DNA from: Bacteroidales bacterium Bact_09
GTDB taxonomy: Bacteria; Bacteroidota; Bacteroidia; Bacteroidales; UBA932
Direction: 5' to 3'
DNA length: 49,434 nt
Assembly (NCBI GenBank): GCA_001603455.1
Contig: LUZA01000007.1
Coordinates: 1-49,434 of the forward strand
Part shown: positions 17,544-25,420 of the stretch, piece after piece
How positions within the stretch are numbered: position 1 is the stretch's first letter
Layout of the letters: every line of letters starts with the position of its first letter
Program-made: the position numbers and the translations under genes
Notes under the pieces: model-generated
The model's input: only the letters and a program-made list of their open reading frames with translations
Databases searched by the model: none
What the model was told of the DNA's origin: nothing

Positions 17544-18425
17544 TCAAGCTCTGCTTTTAAAAAGCCGGATCAGAGGCTGTACATAATCCTGATCCGTTGC
17601 AATCTTTACATGATCTACATGGTATTTATTCAGGATGGTCTTTATATGCTCCTGGCTGTTACCGTACCATTGCGCATAATCCTGGCGAACCTTTTTTCCC
17701 GATGTATCCACCCAAAGTTCCCTTCCTGTCTCGGCATCCATCATCCGTACCAGACCTACATTGGGCAATTCCGTCTCGCGGGCATCATATATCTGTATGG
17801 CAGCTAGATCGTGTTTGTTTACCGCGATCTTAAGGCTTTCTTCAAAACGGGGATTTTCCCTGTTGTCCAGGTCCATCAGATCGGACAGAAGAAATGCCGT
17901 GCAACGCTTTTTTATGGCGTTCGTCAGAAAACGAAGCGCTTCGGAAATATCTGTCTGACGGCTCTGAGGTTCAAATTCCAGCATTTCCCTTATAATATGC
18001 AGCAAATGAGAACGTCCTTTCTTGGGAGGAATGAATTTCTCCACCTTGTCGCTGAAAAACAGGGCACCCACTTTATCGTTGTTTATCGAAGCTGAGAAGC
18101 TCAAAACAGCAGCCACCTCGGCAAGGAGTTCTTTTTTTAATTTTATCCTCGTTCCAAACCAACGTGAACCGCTCACATCTATGAGCAACACAACGGTCAA
18201 TTCCCGTTCTTCTTCAAAGACTTTGATATAAGGTGCATTCATCCTGGCCGTGACGTTCCAATCCATATTCCTCACATCATCCCCATACTGGTACTCACGT
18301 ACTTCACTGAAGGCCATTCCTCTTCCCTTGTACGCCGAATGATACTCTCCGGCGAAGATCTGGCGGGACAGCCCCCTTGTTTTGATCTCTATTTTTCGGA
18401 CATTCTTCAGCAGATTATTTGACAT
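17544..18425 (-). CDS. DUF58 protein with von Willebrand A-like fold
   Basis: A 293-residue soluble protein of the DUF58 family, regularly paired with MoxR ATPases. It contains the diagnostic segment EVREYQYGDDVRNMDWNVTA (residues 41-60) and a degenerate MIDAS (DVSGS, about 83-87). It probably acts as the MoxR client or adaptor that links the ATPase to the Bat membrane proteins. It follows moxR by 9 bases and precedes the next gene by 2. Confidence 0.9.
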   Translation of the reverse strand: MSNNLLKNVRKIEIKTRGLSRQIFAGEYHSAYKGRGMAFSEVREYQYGDDVRNMDWNVTARMNAPYIKVFEEERELTVVLLIDVSGSRWFGTRIKLKKELLAEVAAVLSFSASINNDKVGALFFSDKVEKFIPPKKGRSHLLHIIREMLEFEPQSRQTDISEALRFLTNAIKKRCTAFLLSDLMDLDNRENPRFEESLKIAVNKHDLAAIQIYDARETELPNVGLVRMMDAETGRELWVDTSGKKVRQDYAQWYGNSQEHIKTILNKYHVDHVKIATDQDYVQPLIRLFKSRA

Positions 18426-18434
18426 AGCTAGCTA

Positions 18435-19427
18435 CTAAGGAACTTCAACGGCATTGATGATAGAGGTGATGATGTTTTCGGTAACAATATTCTCGGCTTC
18501 CGCTTCATACGTCAATCCAATCCTGTGGCGCAACACTTCATAGGCCACTGCACGTACATCTTCAGGAATGACATAGCCACGACGGCGAATAAAAGCATAG
18601 GCTTTGGAGGCAATGGCAAGGGAAATACTGGCACGCGGAGATGAGCCATAGGCTATCAAAGGTTTCAGGTCAGGAAGGTTATAATCGCCGGGATTTCTGG
18701 TAGCGTATACCAGGTCGACTATATATCGTTCAATCTTTTCGTCCATGTACACTTCCCTGACTACTTCCCGGGCTTTGCGGATGTCAGCGGGTTTGAGCAC
18801 CTGTGCCGCTGTTGGGAATTCCCCTGTATTGTTCATTCGTATGATGAGTTTTTCTTCATCTTTTTTGGGGTAATCCACGATGACCTTTAGCATAAAACGG
18901 TCAACCTGCGCTTCCGGCAAAGGATATGTTCCCTCTTGCTCTATGGGGTTCTGTGTGGCCAGTACCAGGAAAGGTTCCGGAAGCGGGAAAGTGTGTTCCC
19001 CAATGGTCACCTGTCTTTCCTGCATCGCTTCCAGAAGTGCGGACTGCACTTTTGCGGGAGACCGGTTGATTTCGTCTGCCAGAATGAAATTGGCAAAGAC
19101 GGGGCCTTTTTTGACCTGGAATTCTTCTGTACGCTGACTATAGATTAGTGTGCCTATTAAATCGGCCGGCAACAAGTCAGGCGTGAATTGAATACGACTG
19201 AATTTGGCATCTACTACACTGGCCAACGTTCTGATAGCCAGTGTTTTTGCCAATCCGGGAACACCTTCAAGCAAAATGTGTCCGTTGGCCAGAAGACCTA
19301 TCAGCAGACTTTCCACCAACTGCTTTTGCCCTACGATCACTTTACTCATTTCAAGGGTCATGATGTCTACAAAGGCACTTTCCCTCTGGATTCGTTCGTT
19401 CAACTCTTTAATGTTTACGGTTTCCAT
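18435..19427 (-). CDS. MoxR-family AAA+ ATPase
   Basis: A 330-residue AAA+ ATPase of the MoxR group, which acts as a chaperone for von Willebrand A proteins. Walker A is GVPGLAKT (55-62), Walker B ILADE (115-119), and the sensor 1 segment ATQNP (157-161) precedes the EAQVDRFML motif (172-180). It is the first gene of a run that continues with no gap over 20 bases through DUF58, the Bat genes, DUF4290, ftsK and the lolA-like gene. A -7 box lies about 46 bases upstream, facing that of truA. Confidence 0.93.
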   Translation of the reverse strand: METVNIKELNERIQRESAFVDIMTLEMSKVIVGQKQLVESLLIGLLANGHILLEGVPGLAKTLAIRTLASVVDAKFSRIQFTPDLLPADLIGTLIYSQRTEEFQVKKGPVFANFILADEINRSPAKVQSALLEAMQERQVTIGEHTFPLPEPFLVLATQNPIEQEGTYPLPEAQVDRFMLKVIVDYPKKDEEKLIIRMNNTGEFPTAAQVLKPADIRKAREVVREVYMDEKIERYIVDLVYATRNPGDYNLPDLKPLIAYGSSPRASISLAIASKAYAFIRRRGYVIPEDVRAVAYEVLRHRIGLTYEAEAENIVTENIITSIINAVEVP

Positions 19428-19464
19428 ACAATGATATTTACAATACGGTTATGGTTTTTTCGTT

Positions 19465-19472
19465 TATATTTG
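19465..19472 (+). promoter_or_regulatory. candidate -7 box for truA-exbBD-tonB
   Basis: TATATTTG fits TAnnTTTG and ends 17 bases before the truA ATG at 19490. One base separates it from the facing moxR box on the other strand. Confidence 0.5.
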
Positions 19473-19473
19473 T

Positions 19474-19481
19474 CAAAGATA
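19474..19481 (-). promoter_or_regulatory. candidate -7 box for the moxR-bat-ftsK run
   Basis: On the minus strand this reads TATCTTTG, leaving a leader of about 40 bases before the moxR ATG. It points at the truA box, so the two initiation regions overlap. Confidence 0.5.
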
Positions 19482-19489
19482 CATCCTTT

Positions 19490-20263
19490 ATGCGGTATTT
19501 TATCCATTTATCATTTAACGGTACACATTACCACGGCTGGCAAATTCAAAAAAATGCACCCTGTGTACAGGCTTATCTGGAAAATGCATTAGGCCGTATA
19601 TTAAGGGAAACCGTCACAGTAACCGGATGCGGCCGTACCGATACGGGAGTCCACGCAAAGGATTTCTGGGCACATTTCAATTACACCGGAAATCCTTTCA
19701 GGTGTGATGTTTTAACTTACAAATTGAATGCCATATTACCCCATGATATTTACGTTTATGACATTTTGCCCGTTCCAGAAAACCTTCATGCAAGATATCA
19801 CGCCGTTAGCAGGACATACCGCTATTTTGTCCGGCGGAACAAAGATCCTTTTCTGGAAGGATTATCGTCAGCCCCGGGAACTTATACTCAAACCCCACCT
19901 GACCCGGAAATAATGAACAAGGCCGCCCGTCTGTTGCTGGGCACACATGATTTTACAAGTTTTTCCAAATTGCATTCGCAAACCCGTACCAATACATGCA
20001 CCGTAATGGAAGCATATTGGTTTGTTATCCAAACGGATTTTGGAACAGCTCCTTTATGGGTCTTTCAGGTGACCGCAGACCGATTTCTCAGAAATATGGT
20101 CCGCTGTATGGTCGGGACCCTTTTGGAGATAGGGATGGGGAAAAAACCCGTGGAATGGATTTTGCAATTACTGACAGAAAAAAACCGTTCCCTTGCGGGA
20201 CATTCCGTGCCTCCCGAAGGACTTTTCCTGTGGAAGGTAAATTATGACAAACTAAAACAGTAA
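19490..20263 (+). CDS. truA: tRNA pseudouridine(38-40) synthase
   Basis: TruA converts uridines 38-40 of tRNA anticodon arms to pseudouridine. The 257-residue protein has the catalytic segment GCGRTDTGVHA with Asp51 as nucleophile, the early FNGTHYHGWQ motif, and FLRNMVRCMVGTLLEIG in the C-terminal half. The ATG at 19490 gives the standard MRYFIHLSFNG start. An upstream in-frame codon at 19451 would place the promoter inside the gene. ExbB follows after 6 bases. Confidence 0.96.
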   Translation: MRYFIHLSFNGTHYHGWQIQKNAPCVQAYLENALGRILRETVTVTGCGRTDTGVHAKDFWAHFNYTGNPFRCDVLTYKLNAILPHDIYVYDILPVPENLHARYHAVSRTYRYFVRRNKDPFLEGLSSAPGTYTQTPPDPEIMNKAARLLLGTHDFTSFSKLHSQTRTNTCTVMEAYWFVIQTDFGTAPLWVFQVTADRFLRNMVRCMVGTLLEIGMGKKPVEWILQLLTEKNRSLAGHSVPPEGLFLWKVNYDKLKQ

Positions 20264-20269
20264 ACTGAT

Positions 20270-20938
20270 ATGTTGCACATCGTACTTCAAACAGAGGCCA
20301 TTGCAGAAGCCTCGTCCTCAATTTCATTATTGTCCATGGCTGCCAGAGGAGGCTGGCTGATGATCGTTCTGCTAGCATTATCTGTAGTGGCAGTGTATAT
20401 TTTCGGAGAACGGCTTGTTGTTTTGCGGAAAGCATCTAAAGTGGACCAAAATTTCATGAACAATATCAAGGAATACATATACGACGGTAAAGTGCAGTCA
20501 GCCATACATTTGTGCGAAAATCAAAATACGATCACAGCACGTTTGATTGCCAAGGGATTGCACAATATCGGACGCCCTCTTACAGATATCAAATCTGCCA
20601 TAGAGAACGTGGGGAGCATAGAGGTCGCACGGCTGGAAAAAGGGCTCCCTGTGCTGGCTTCCGTTGCCGGAGGTGCACCCATGGTGGGATTTTTGGGAAC
20701 TGTCATAGGAATGATAAAAGCATTTTATAATATGTCCATGGCAGGCAACAATATTGACATTACATTACTTTCAGAAGGGATCTACATAGCCATGGTCACC
20801 ACTGTAGGTGGTCTGATCATTGGGATTCCTGCTTATTTTGCATACAATTACTTGTCAGCACGTATCGGGTCCATTGTGAACACGATGGAAAAGAACACGC
20901 TCGATTTTCTGGATCTGCTACAGGAACCGCTTAAATAA
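20270..20938 (+). CDS. exbB: ExbB/TolQ/MotA-family proton channel protein
   Basis: A 222-residue membrane protein with helices at about 28-46, 127-150 and 170-195. The segment GGAPMVGFLGTVIGMIKAF is the MotA/TolQ/ExbB family signature. Together with ExbD it forms the proton-driven motor that energises TonB-dependent outer-membrane transport. The exbD and tonB genes follow directly (6 and 17 bases), so an ExbB role is preferred over TolQ or MotA. Confidence 0.9.
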   Translation: MLHIVLQTEAIAEASSSISLLSMAARGGWLMIVLLALSVVAVYIFGERLVVLRKASKVDQNFMNNIKEYIYDGKVQSAIHLCENQNTITARLIAKGLHNIGRPLTDIKSAIENVGSIEVARLEKGLPVLASVAGGAPMVGFLGTVIGMIKAFYNMSMAGNNIDITLLSEGIYIAMVTTVGGLIIGIPAYFAYNYLSARIGSIVNTMEKNTLDFLDLLQEPLK

Positions 20939-20944
20939 GATCTT

Positions 20945-21358
20945 ATGGCCATTAAAAGAAATACAAAGGTTGAACCTACATTTACGATGGCTTCCATGAC
21001 TGATATCGTATTCCTGTTGCTGATATTCTTCCTGGTTACATCCACGTTAATAAATCCCAATGCACTCAGGCTGTTGCTTCCTAAAAGTACCAACCAGATA
21101 TCGGACAAGGCTCAGATAAGCGTTTCCATTAAACATTATCCCCAGGCAGGTACTTTCTCCTACCATATCAACGGGAGCCATAATGCCATCGCTTTCAGTG
21201 ACATTGAACCCCAATTGCAGCAGGAGCTTCAGAACAGCGATGATCCGATCGTATCTTTATATGTTGATAAGACTGTTCCCATGGAACAGGTGGTTCAGGT
21301 AATGAACATTGCCAAACGGAATCAGTATAAGGTAATCCTTGCCACATCACCCGAATAG
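20945..21358 (+). CDS. exbD: ExbD/TolR-family motor protein
   Basis: A 137-residue single-helix protein. The helix (about 18-37) begins MTDIVFLLLIFF with Asp20 as the proton-carrying residue of the family, and a periplasmic domain follows. It partners with ExbB. Only one exbD copy is present, although some Bacteroidota operons carry two. Confidence 0.91.
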   Translation: MAIKRNTKVEPTFTMASMTDIVFLLLIFFLVTSTLINPNALRLLLPKSTNQISDKAQISVSIKHYPQAGTFSYHINGSHNAIAFSDIEPQLQQELQNSDDPIVSLYVDKTVPMEQVVQVMNIAKRNQYKVILATSPE

Positions 21359-21375
21359 GGATAAAATATCCGGAT

Positions 21376-22128
21376 ATGGATCAGTACAGGGGAAACAGGA
21401 CGGGTATCTGGCTGACAGCGGGATTTCATCTGCTGCTGACGGCTGTGCTGTTGCTTGCCGGAATCAGGTCCTCTCCCCCCGAACACGACAATAGGCTGCA
21501 GATCGAGATCCAAATTGAAGAAGATCCTCTGCCTGTGCCTGTCCGGATCATTGCCGAACAAGGCTCAAGTCCCCGCTCCCCCCGGCCGGTCCCTGAACGG
21601 GAACCGAAATTGGTTCAGCAGGCTATGGTCCCCGAACAGATTGAAGGAACGCAAAGAACCGAGGAGAGTACACCGGGAAAAACGGGAGATGTAGCGGTCA
21701 CAGATCCTGAGCCGCCTGTGATCAATAAAAGGGCTTTATACAGAAGTCGTGACGTAGACACGCTGGCCGGAGAACAGACAGGCCTGCGTGTGGGCCAAAA
21801 CCGTCAAGCAGGTGATCCCGCTGGAAACACGCAGAGCGGCAACCCACTGGGCCAACCCACAGCCCAACTGGAAGGACGGACCGTTATAGGCAAATTGCCC
21901 CTTCCCGAATACTCGGAAAACCTAGCAGGGAAAGTTGTGGTCCGTATCCTAGTGGACAGTTACGGAAACGTAACCTCTGCCACGGCGGGAATCGAAGGAA
22001 CAACCGTACAAAACAAAATACTGTGGGAAGCGACAAAGAAAGCAGCCCGGCAGGCCCGCTTCAATGTGAGTGGTTCAGCTCCGGCCATTCAGGAAGGCAA
22101 AATCACCTATATCTTTACACTTAAGTAA
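21376..22128 (+). CDS. tonB: TonB-family energy transducer
   Basis: A 250-residue protein with one N-terminal membrane helix (about 11-30), a long Pro/Glu/Gln-rich periplasmic linker (about 45-160) and a C-terminal TonB domain (about 165-250, with LAGKVVVRILVDSYGNV). It carries motor energy from ExbB-ExbD to outer-membrane receptors. The linker contains many short prolines and glycine-rich steps, as expected for spanning the periplasm. It ends 7 bases before the convergent permease gene. Confidence 0.88.
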   Translation: MDQYRGNRTGIWLTAGFHLLLTAVLLLAGIRSSPPEHDNRLQIEIQIEEDPLPVPVRIIAEQGSSPRSPRPVPEREPKLVQQAMVPEQIEGTQRTEESTPGKTGDVAVTDPEPPVINKRALYRSRDVDTLAGEQTGLRVGQNRQAGDPAGNTQSGNPLGQPTAQLEGRTVIGKLPLPEYSENLAGKVVVRILVDSYGNVTSATAGIEGTTVQNKILWEATKKAARQARFNVSGSAPAIQEGKITYIFTLK

Positions 22129-22135
22129 TAAGTAC

Positions 22136-23395
22136 CTATTCGTAGCGAAGTGCTTCTATAGGATCAAGCCGACTTGCCCTAACGGCAGGAATATACCCCG
22201 ACAAGATGCTTACCAAAAAACAGACCGCAACGCCCAGAAGCATCCATAGCCATGGGACCACAAAAGGCGTTTTCATACCTAGAGATGTCAGGTTCCCGGC
22301 CAGTATACCCAGAATAATGCCACCAAGACCACCGAGTTGTCCTATGACAATGGCTTCAAAAAGAAATTGTTGTTTTATGATTCTGGAAGTAGCACCCATA
22401 GCCTTTCTTGTTCCGATCTCGCGTGTACGTTCATTTACAGATACCAGCATAATATTCATCAGTCCCACAGCAGCACCAAGCAGCGTAATAAATCCTATGA
22501 TAAAAGCCGCGATGGTCACTATCCTCATGGTCTCCATGGAGCGCTCCAGCATATCTTCACTCCGCTCTATCCGAAAATCAGTCTGGTCAGTGGGCGAAAG
22601 ACGTCTGACTGTACGGAAACTGACTTCTGCTTCTTCATAGGCATTCCTGCTGTTTTGTCCTTCCAGGGGCTGTATCTTAATTTGAAAGTTCATGTTGTCT
22701 CCTCCGTAAACACTCCTTGCATTCCCCAGAGGAATGAATAGCTGTTTGTCCGCACCTCCTCCAAAAGAGGCGCCCTTGGATCTCAGAACCCCTATTACCT
22801 GGTAACGTCTTCCGTCAACATTCAAAAATTCGCCAATGGGATTCCTGTCTCCGAAAAGGGACAACAAGCCGTTACCAACGACAGTAACAAATCCTGCAGA
22901 ATATATTTCAAAATTGGAAAATACGCGTCCGGCCGACAATTCCAGTGCATTGACCGGAAAATAATCCGGATTCACTCCCATCACACCAATATCGGGATTA
23001 GTCTTTTCAGAACCGTAACTGACCTCCAGCATACTTTTGGCAGGGGCATAGATGGCTATGCGGGAAGGGATCGGGTATGATTCCGAAAAAGCTATGGCCT
23101 GCTGATATGTGATGACAGGCTTGTTGCGGATTCTGCGCCGGACTTCAGATGACTGACCTCTCAACGACTGGGACCGGATGGTTATGGTGCTGGCTCCCAT
23201 TTGGTTAAAACTATCAGTTACAGAACCCTTGATGGCATCAATGGCTGTTAATATACCTACCAGGGCCATGATCCCTACAGCGATCATCAATATGGTCAGT
23301 ACAGAACGAAGCTTATTGGTCTTAACTGCTGTAAGAGAAACATTTAAATTTTCCCGGATCAATGGAGACAATCTAAGAAAGGCTGGATACTTCAT
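22136..23395 (-). CDS. MacB-type ABC transporter permease
   Basis: A 419-residue permease of the MacB/FtsX type. One helix near the N terminus (about 30-53), a large periplasmic core domain (about 55-280) and three C-terminal helices (about 295-320, 345-370 and 383-405) give the family topology. RTREIGTRKAMGATSR is the conserved cytoplasmic coupling segment. No ATPase domain is fused and no ATPase gene is adjacent, so its partner is elsewhere. Substrate cannot be predicted; macrolide export, lipoprotein release and peptide export are all known in the family. Confidence 0.88.
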   Translation of the reverse strand: MKYPAFLRLSPLIRENLNVSLTAVKTNKLRSVLTILMIAVGIMALVGILTAIDAIKGSVTDSFNQMGASTITIRSQSLRGQSSEVRRRIRNKPVITYQQAIAFSESYPIPSRIAIYAPAKSMLEVSYGSEKTNPDIGVMGVNPDYFPVNALELSAGRVFSNFEIYSAGFVTVVGNGLLSLFGDRNPIGEFLNVDGRRYQVIGVLRSKGASFGGGADKQLFIPLGNARSVYGGDNMNFQIKIQPLEGQNSRNAYEEAEVSFRTVRRLSPTDQTDFRIERSEDMLERSMETMRIVTIAAFIIGFITLLGAAVGLMNIMLVSVNERTREIGTRKAMGATSRIIKQQFLFEAIVIGQLGGLGGIILGILAGNLTSLGMKTPFVVPWLWMLLGVAVCFLVSILSGYIPAVRASRLDPIEALRYE

Positions 23396-23419
23396 AATGC
23401 AATATTAAGAATTTTCACG

Positions 23420-23427
23420 TACATTTG
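23420..23427 (+). promoter_or_regulatory. candidate -7 box for the pseudouridine synthase and era
   Basis: TACATTTG fits TAnnTTTG and ends 19 bases before the ATG at 23447. Confidence 0.5.
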
Positions 23428-23446
23428 CGGCTCTAATTTAAAAATA

Positions 23447-24535
23447 ATGCAAAAGAAAGACAGTTCTTCCGATCAAGGAAGTCAACAACGCCCCAGGCGT
23501 GAACGTATACCGGGTCCTCCGCGTAGGGGACAAAGTGCGGACAGACCACGCCGGGAAGGCGGGTACAGTTCCGAAAAACCACGCCGGGAAGGCGGATACC
23601 GCTCCGAAAGACCACGCCGGGAAGGCGGGTACAGTTCCGAAAAACCACGCCGGGAAGGCGGATACCGCTCCGAAAGACCACACCGGGAAAGCGGATACCG
23701 CTCCGAAAGACCACACCGGGAAAGCGGATACCGTTCCGAAAGACCACGCCGGGAAGGCGGATACCGCCCGGAGAGATCCAACAGGAAAATTGCTCCCGAA
23801 ACCAAACAACCCAAAATTCCCGGAGAAATAAGACTCAATAAACTGATCGCCAATTCAGGCCTGTGCTCACGCAGGGAAGCAGACACCTTCATTACTACCG
23901 GACTGGTCACTGTCAATGGAGAAGTGGTGGACCGCCTGGGCGTGAAAGTTACCCCCGAAGATGATGTACGTGTAAATGGCCAGCGGATCAAGGGTGAACC
24001 CAAGACATATATAATCATGAACAAACCCAGGGGTTACGTCACAACCATGAGTGATAAGCATGCCGAAAAATCCGTCATGGACCTGATTGCCGGGAAATGC
24101 GAACAACGGGTGTACCCTGTAGGAAGACTGGATAAGACGACCATGGGTGTTTTGTTGTTCACCAACGACGGCGAACTGACGGAAAAGCTGACTCATCCTT
24201 CCTATAATCGCAAAAAGATCTATCAGGCCCGACTGGACAAGAACCTGAAGAAATCAAACATGGAGAAACTTGTCAACGGCATAGAACTGGAAGACGGTCC
24301 CATGCATGTGGATGTGATTTCTTACATTGACGGGGATGAAAAAGAGATAGGACTGGAGATCCATTCCGGTAAAAACCGTGTTGTACGGCGTCTTTTTGAA
24401 GCCCTTGGATATAAGGTAAAAAAACTTGATCGCGTTTATTTTGCAGGAATGACCAAAAAGAATCTAAAACGCGGACAATGGAGGTTCCTTACAGAAGAGG
24501 AAATTACCATGTTAAAAACAGGATTCTACGATTAA
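23447..24535 (+). CDS. RsuA/RluB-family pseudouridine synthase with repeat-built basic tail
   Basis: Residues 127-175 form an S4 RNA-binding domain and residues about 183-362 a pseudouridine synthase domain with Asp229 in VGRLDKTTMG as the predicted nucleophile. The product modifies rRNA, most likely 23S (RluB-like), though RsuA-type 16S activity cannot be excluded. The first 115 residues are unusual: seven 11-residue units of the type PRREGGYRSER (34-110), rich in Arg, Gly, Glu and Tyr and surely disordered. Such tails occur on RluB-like proteins of this phylum, but this one is strikingly regular. Era follows after 3 bases. Confidence 0.9.
   Translation: MQKKDSSSDQGSQQRPRRERIPGPPRRGQSADRPRREGGYSSEKPRREGGYRSERPRREGGYSSEKPRREGGYRSERPHRESGYRSERPHRESGYRSERPRREGGYRPERSNRKIAPETKQPKIPGEIRLNKLIANSGLCSRREADTFITTGLVTVNGEVVDRLGVKVTPEDDVRVNGQRIKGEPKTYIIMNKPRGYVTTMSDKHAEKSVMDLIAGKCEQRVYPVGRLDKTTMGVLLFTNDGELTEKLTHPSYNRKKIYQARLDKNLKKSNMEKLVNGIELEDGPMHVDVISYIDGDEKEIGLEIHSGKNRVVRRLFEALGYKVKKLDRVYFAGMTKKNLKRGQWRFLTEEEITMLKTGFYD
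23546..23776 (+). repeat. seven 33-base direct repeats
   Basis: Seven contiguous in-frame copies of a 33-base unit encode PRREGGYSSEK, PRREGGYRSER, PHRESGYRSER and close variants. The first four copies alternate (A-B-A-B), which suggests a 66-base duplication. The fifth and sixth copies are near identical, pointing to a later single-unit duplication. Confidence 0.9.
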
Positions 24536-24538
24536 GTA

Positions 24539-25420
24539 ATGAAGGGCTCTCACAAAGCTGGCTTTGTAAATATCATAGGAAATCCCAACGTGGGAAAATC
24601 CACGTTGATGAATGCCCTGGTCGGGGAACGGCTATCCATCATAACCTCCAAAGCTCAAACCACGCGACACAGGATATTGGGTATTGTAAATGATGATAAT
24701 TGCCAAATCATCTTTTCCGATACCCCCGGAATTCTCAAACCCGCCTACCTGCTACAAGAAAACATGATGCAGCAGGTAGATACGGCCTTGGGGGATGCCG
24801 ACATCATTCTCTACGTAACCGACGTTATTGAAAAACCAACGAAAAATCCGGAATACCTGGAAAAACTTAACCACATTGAGGTTCCTGTTCTGATTGTACT
24901 CAACAAGATTGACAAAAGCTCCCAGGTAGAAGTCCTTGCCCTTATAGATCAATGGCATTCCTTAATTCCCGGAGCTGGGATATTCCCTGTCAGTGCCCTG
25001 GAGCGTTTCAACCTGGATTCTCTTTTCAACAGGATCTTGGAACTACTCCCAAAGTCGCCCCCCTGGTTTGATAAGGAGCAGCTGACCGATAAAAGCCTCC
25101 GGTTTTTTGCCTCGGAAATTATCCGGGAAAAGATCCTTATAAATTACACAAAGGAAATACCTTATTGTGTTGAAGTTACCGTGGAAGAATTCAACGAGAA
25201 CGAAAAAATGTACAACATCAGGGCCGTGATTAACGTTATGCGTGAATCACAGAAGGGGATAATCATAGGTAACAGGGGAAGTGCCCTTAAGCGTATAGGT
25301 ACACAGGCCAGGTTGGATATGGAGGATTTTTTCCAGAAAAAGGTGTTTCTGGAATTATTCGTCAAGGTTCTTCCCAACTGGCGCGAAAACAAAGCCAGAC
25401 TCCGTCAGTTCGGTTACTGA
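24539..25420 (+). CDS. era: GTPase Era
   Basis: Era is an essential GTPase that binds the 3' end of 16S rRNA during 30S assembly. The 293-residue protein has G1 GNPNVGKS (14-21), G3 DTPG (61-64), G4 NKID (122-125) and a C-terminal KH domain with GIIIGNRGSALKRIG. Length and order are typical. The last 66 bases are antisense to the end of the S41 protease gene. Confidence 0.96.
   Translation: MKGSHKAGFVNIIGNPNVGKSTLMNALVGERLSIITSKAQTTRHRILGIVNDDNCQIIFSDTPGILKPAYLLQENMMQQVDTALGDADIILYVTDVIEKPTKNPEYLEKLNHIEVPVLIVLNKIDKSSQVEVLALIDQWHSLIPGAGIFPVSALERFNLDSLFNRILELLPKSPPWFDKEQLTDKSLRFFASEIIREKILINYTKEIPYCVEVTVEEFNENEKMYNIRAVINVMRESQKGIIIGNRGSALKRIGTQARLDMEDFFQKKVFLELFVKVLPNWRENKARLRQFGY

Noticed and set aside
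23400-23407. Possible -7 box for the MacB-type permease (TAATATTG on the minus strand)
   Set aside because: One mismatch to the consensus, only a few bases from the ATG, and no -33 element. Too weak to list as a feature.
23546-23776. Possible CRISPR array
   Set aside because: The units are contiguous with no spacers, and they encode an in-frame protein tail.
23433-24024. Several minus-strand frames with regular repeats opposite the pseudouridine synthase
   Set aside because: They are shadows of the 33-base repeat. The plus frame carries the S4 and synthase domains.
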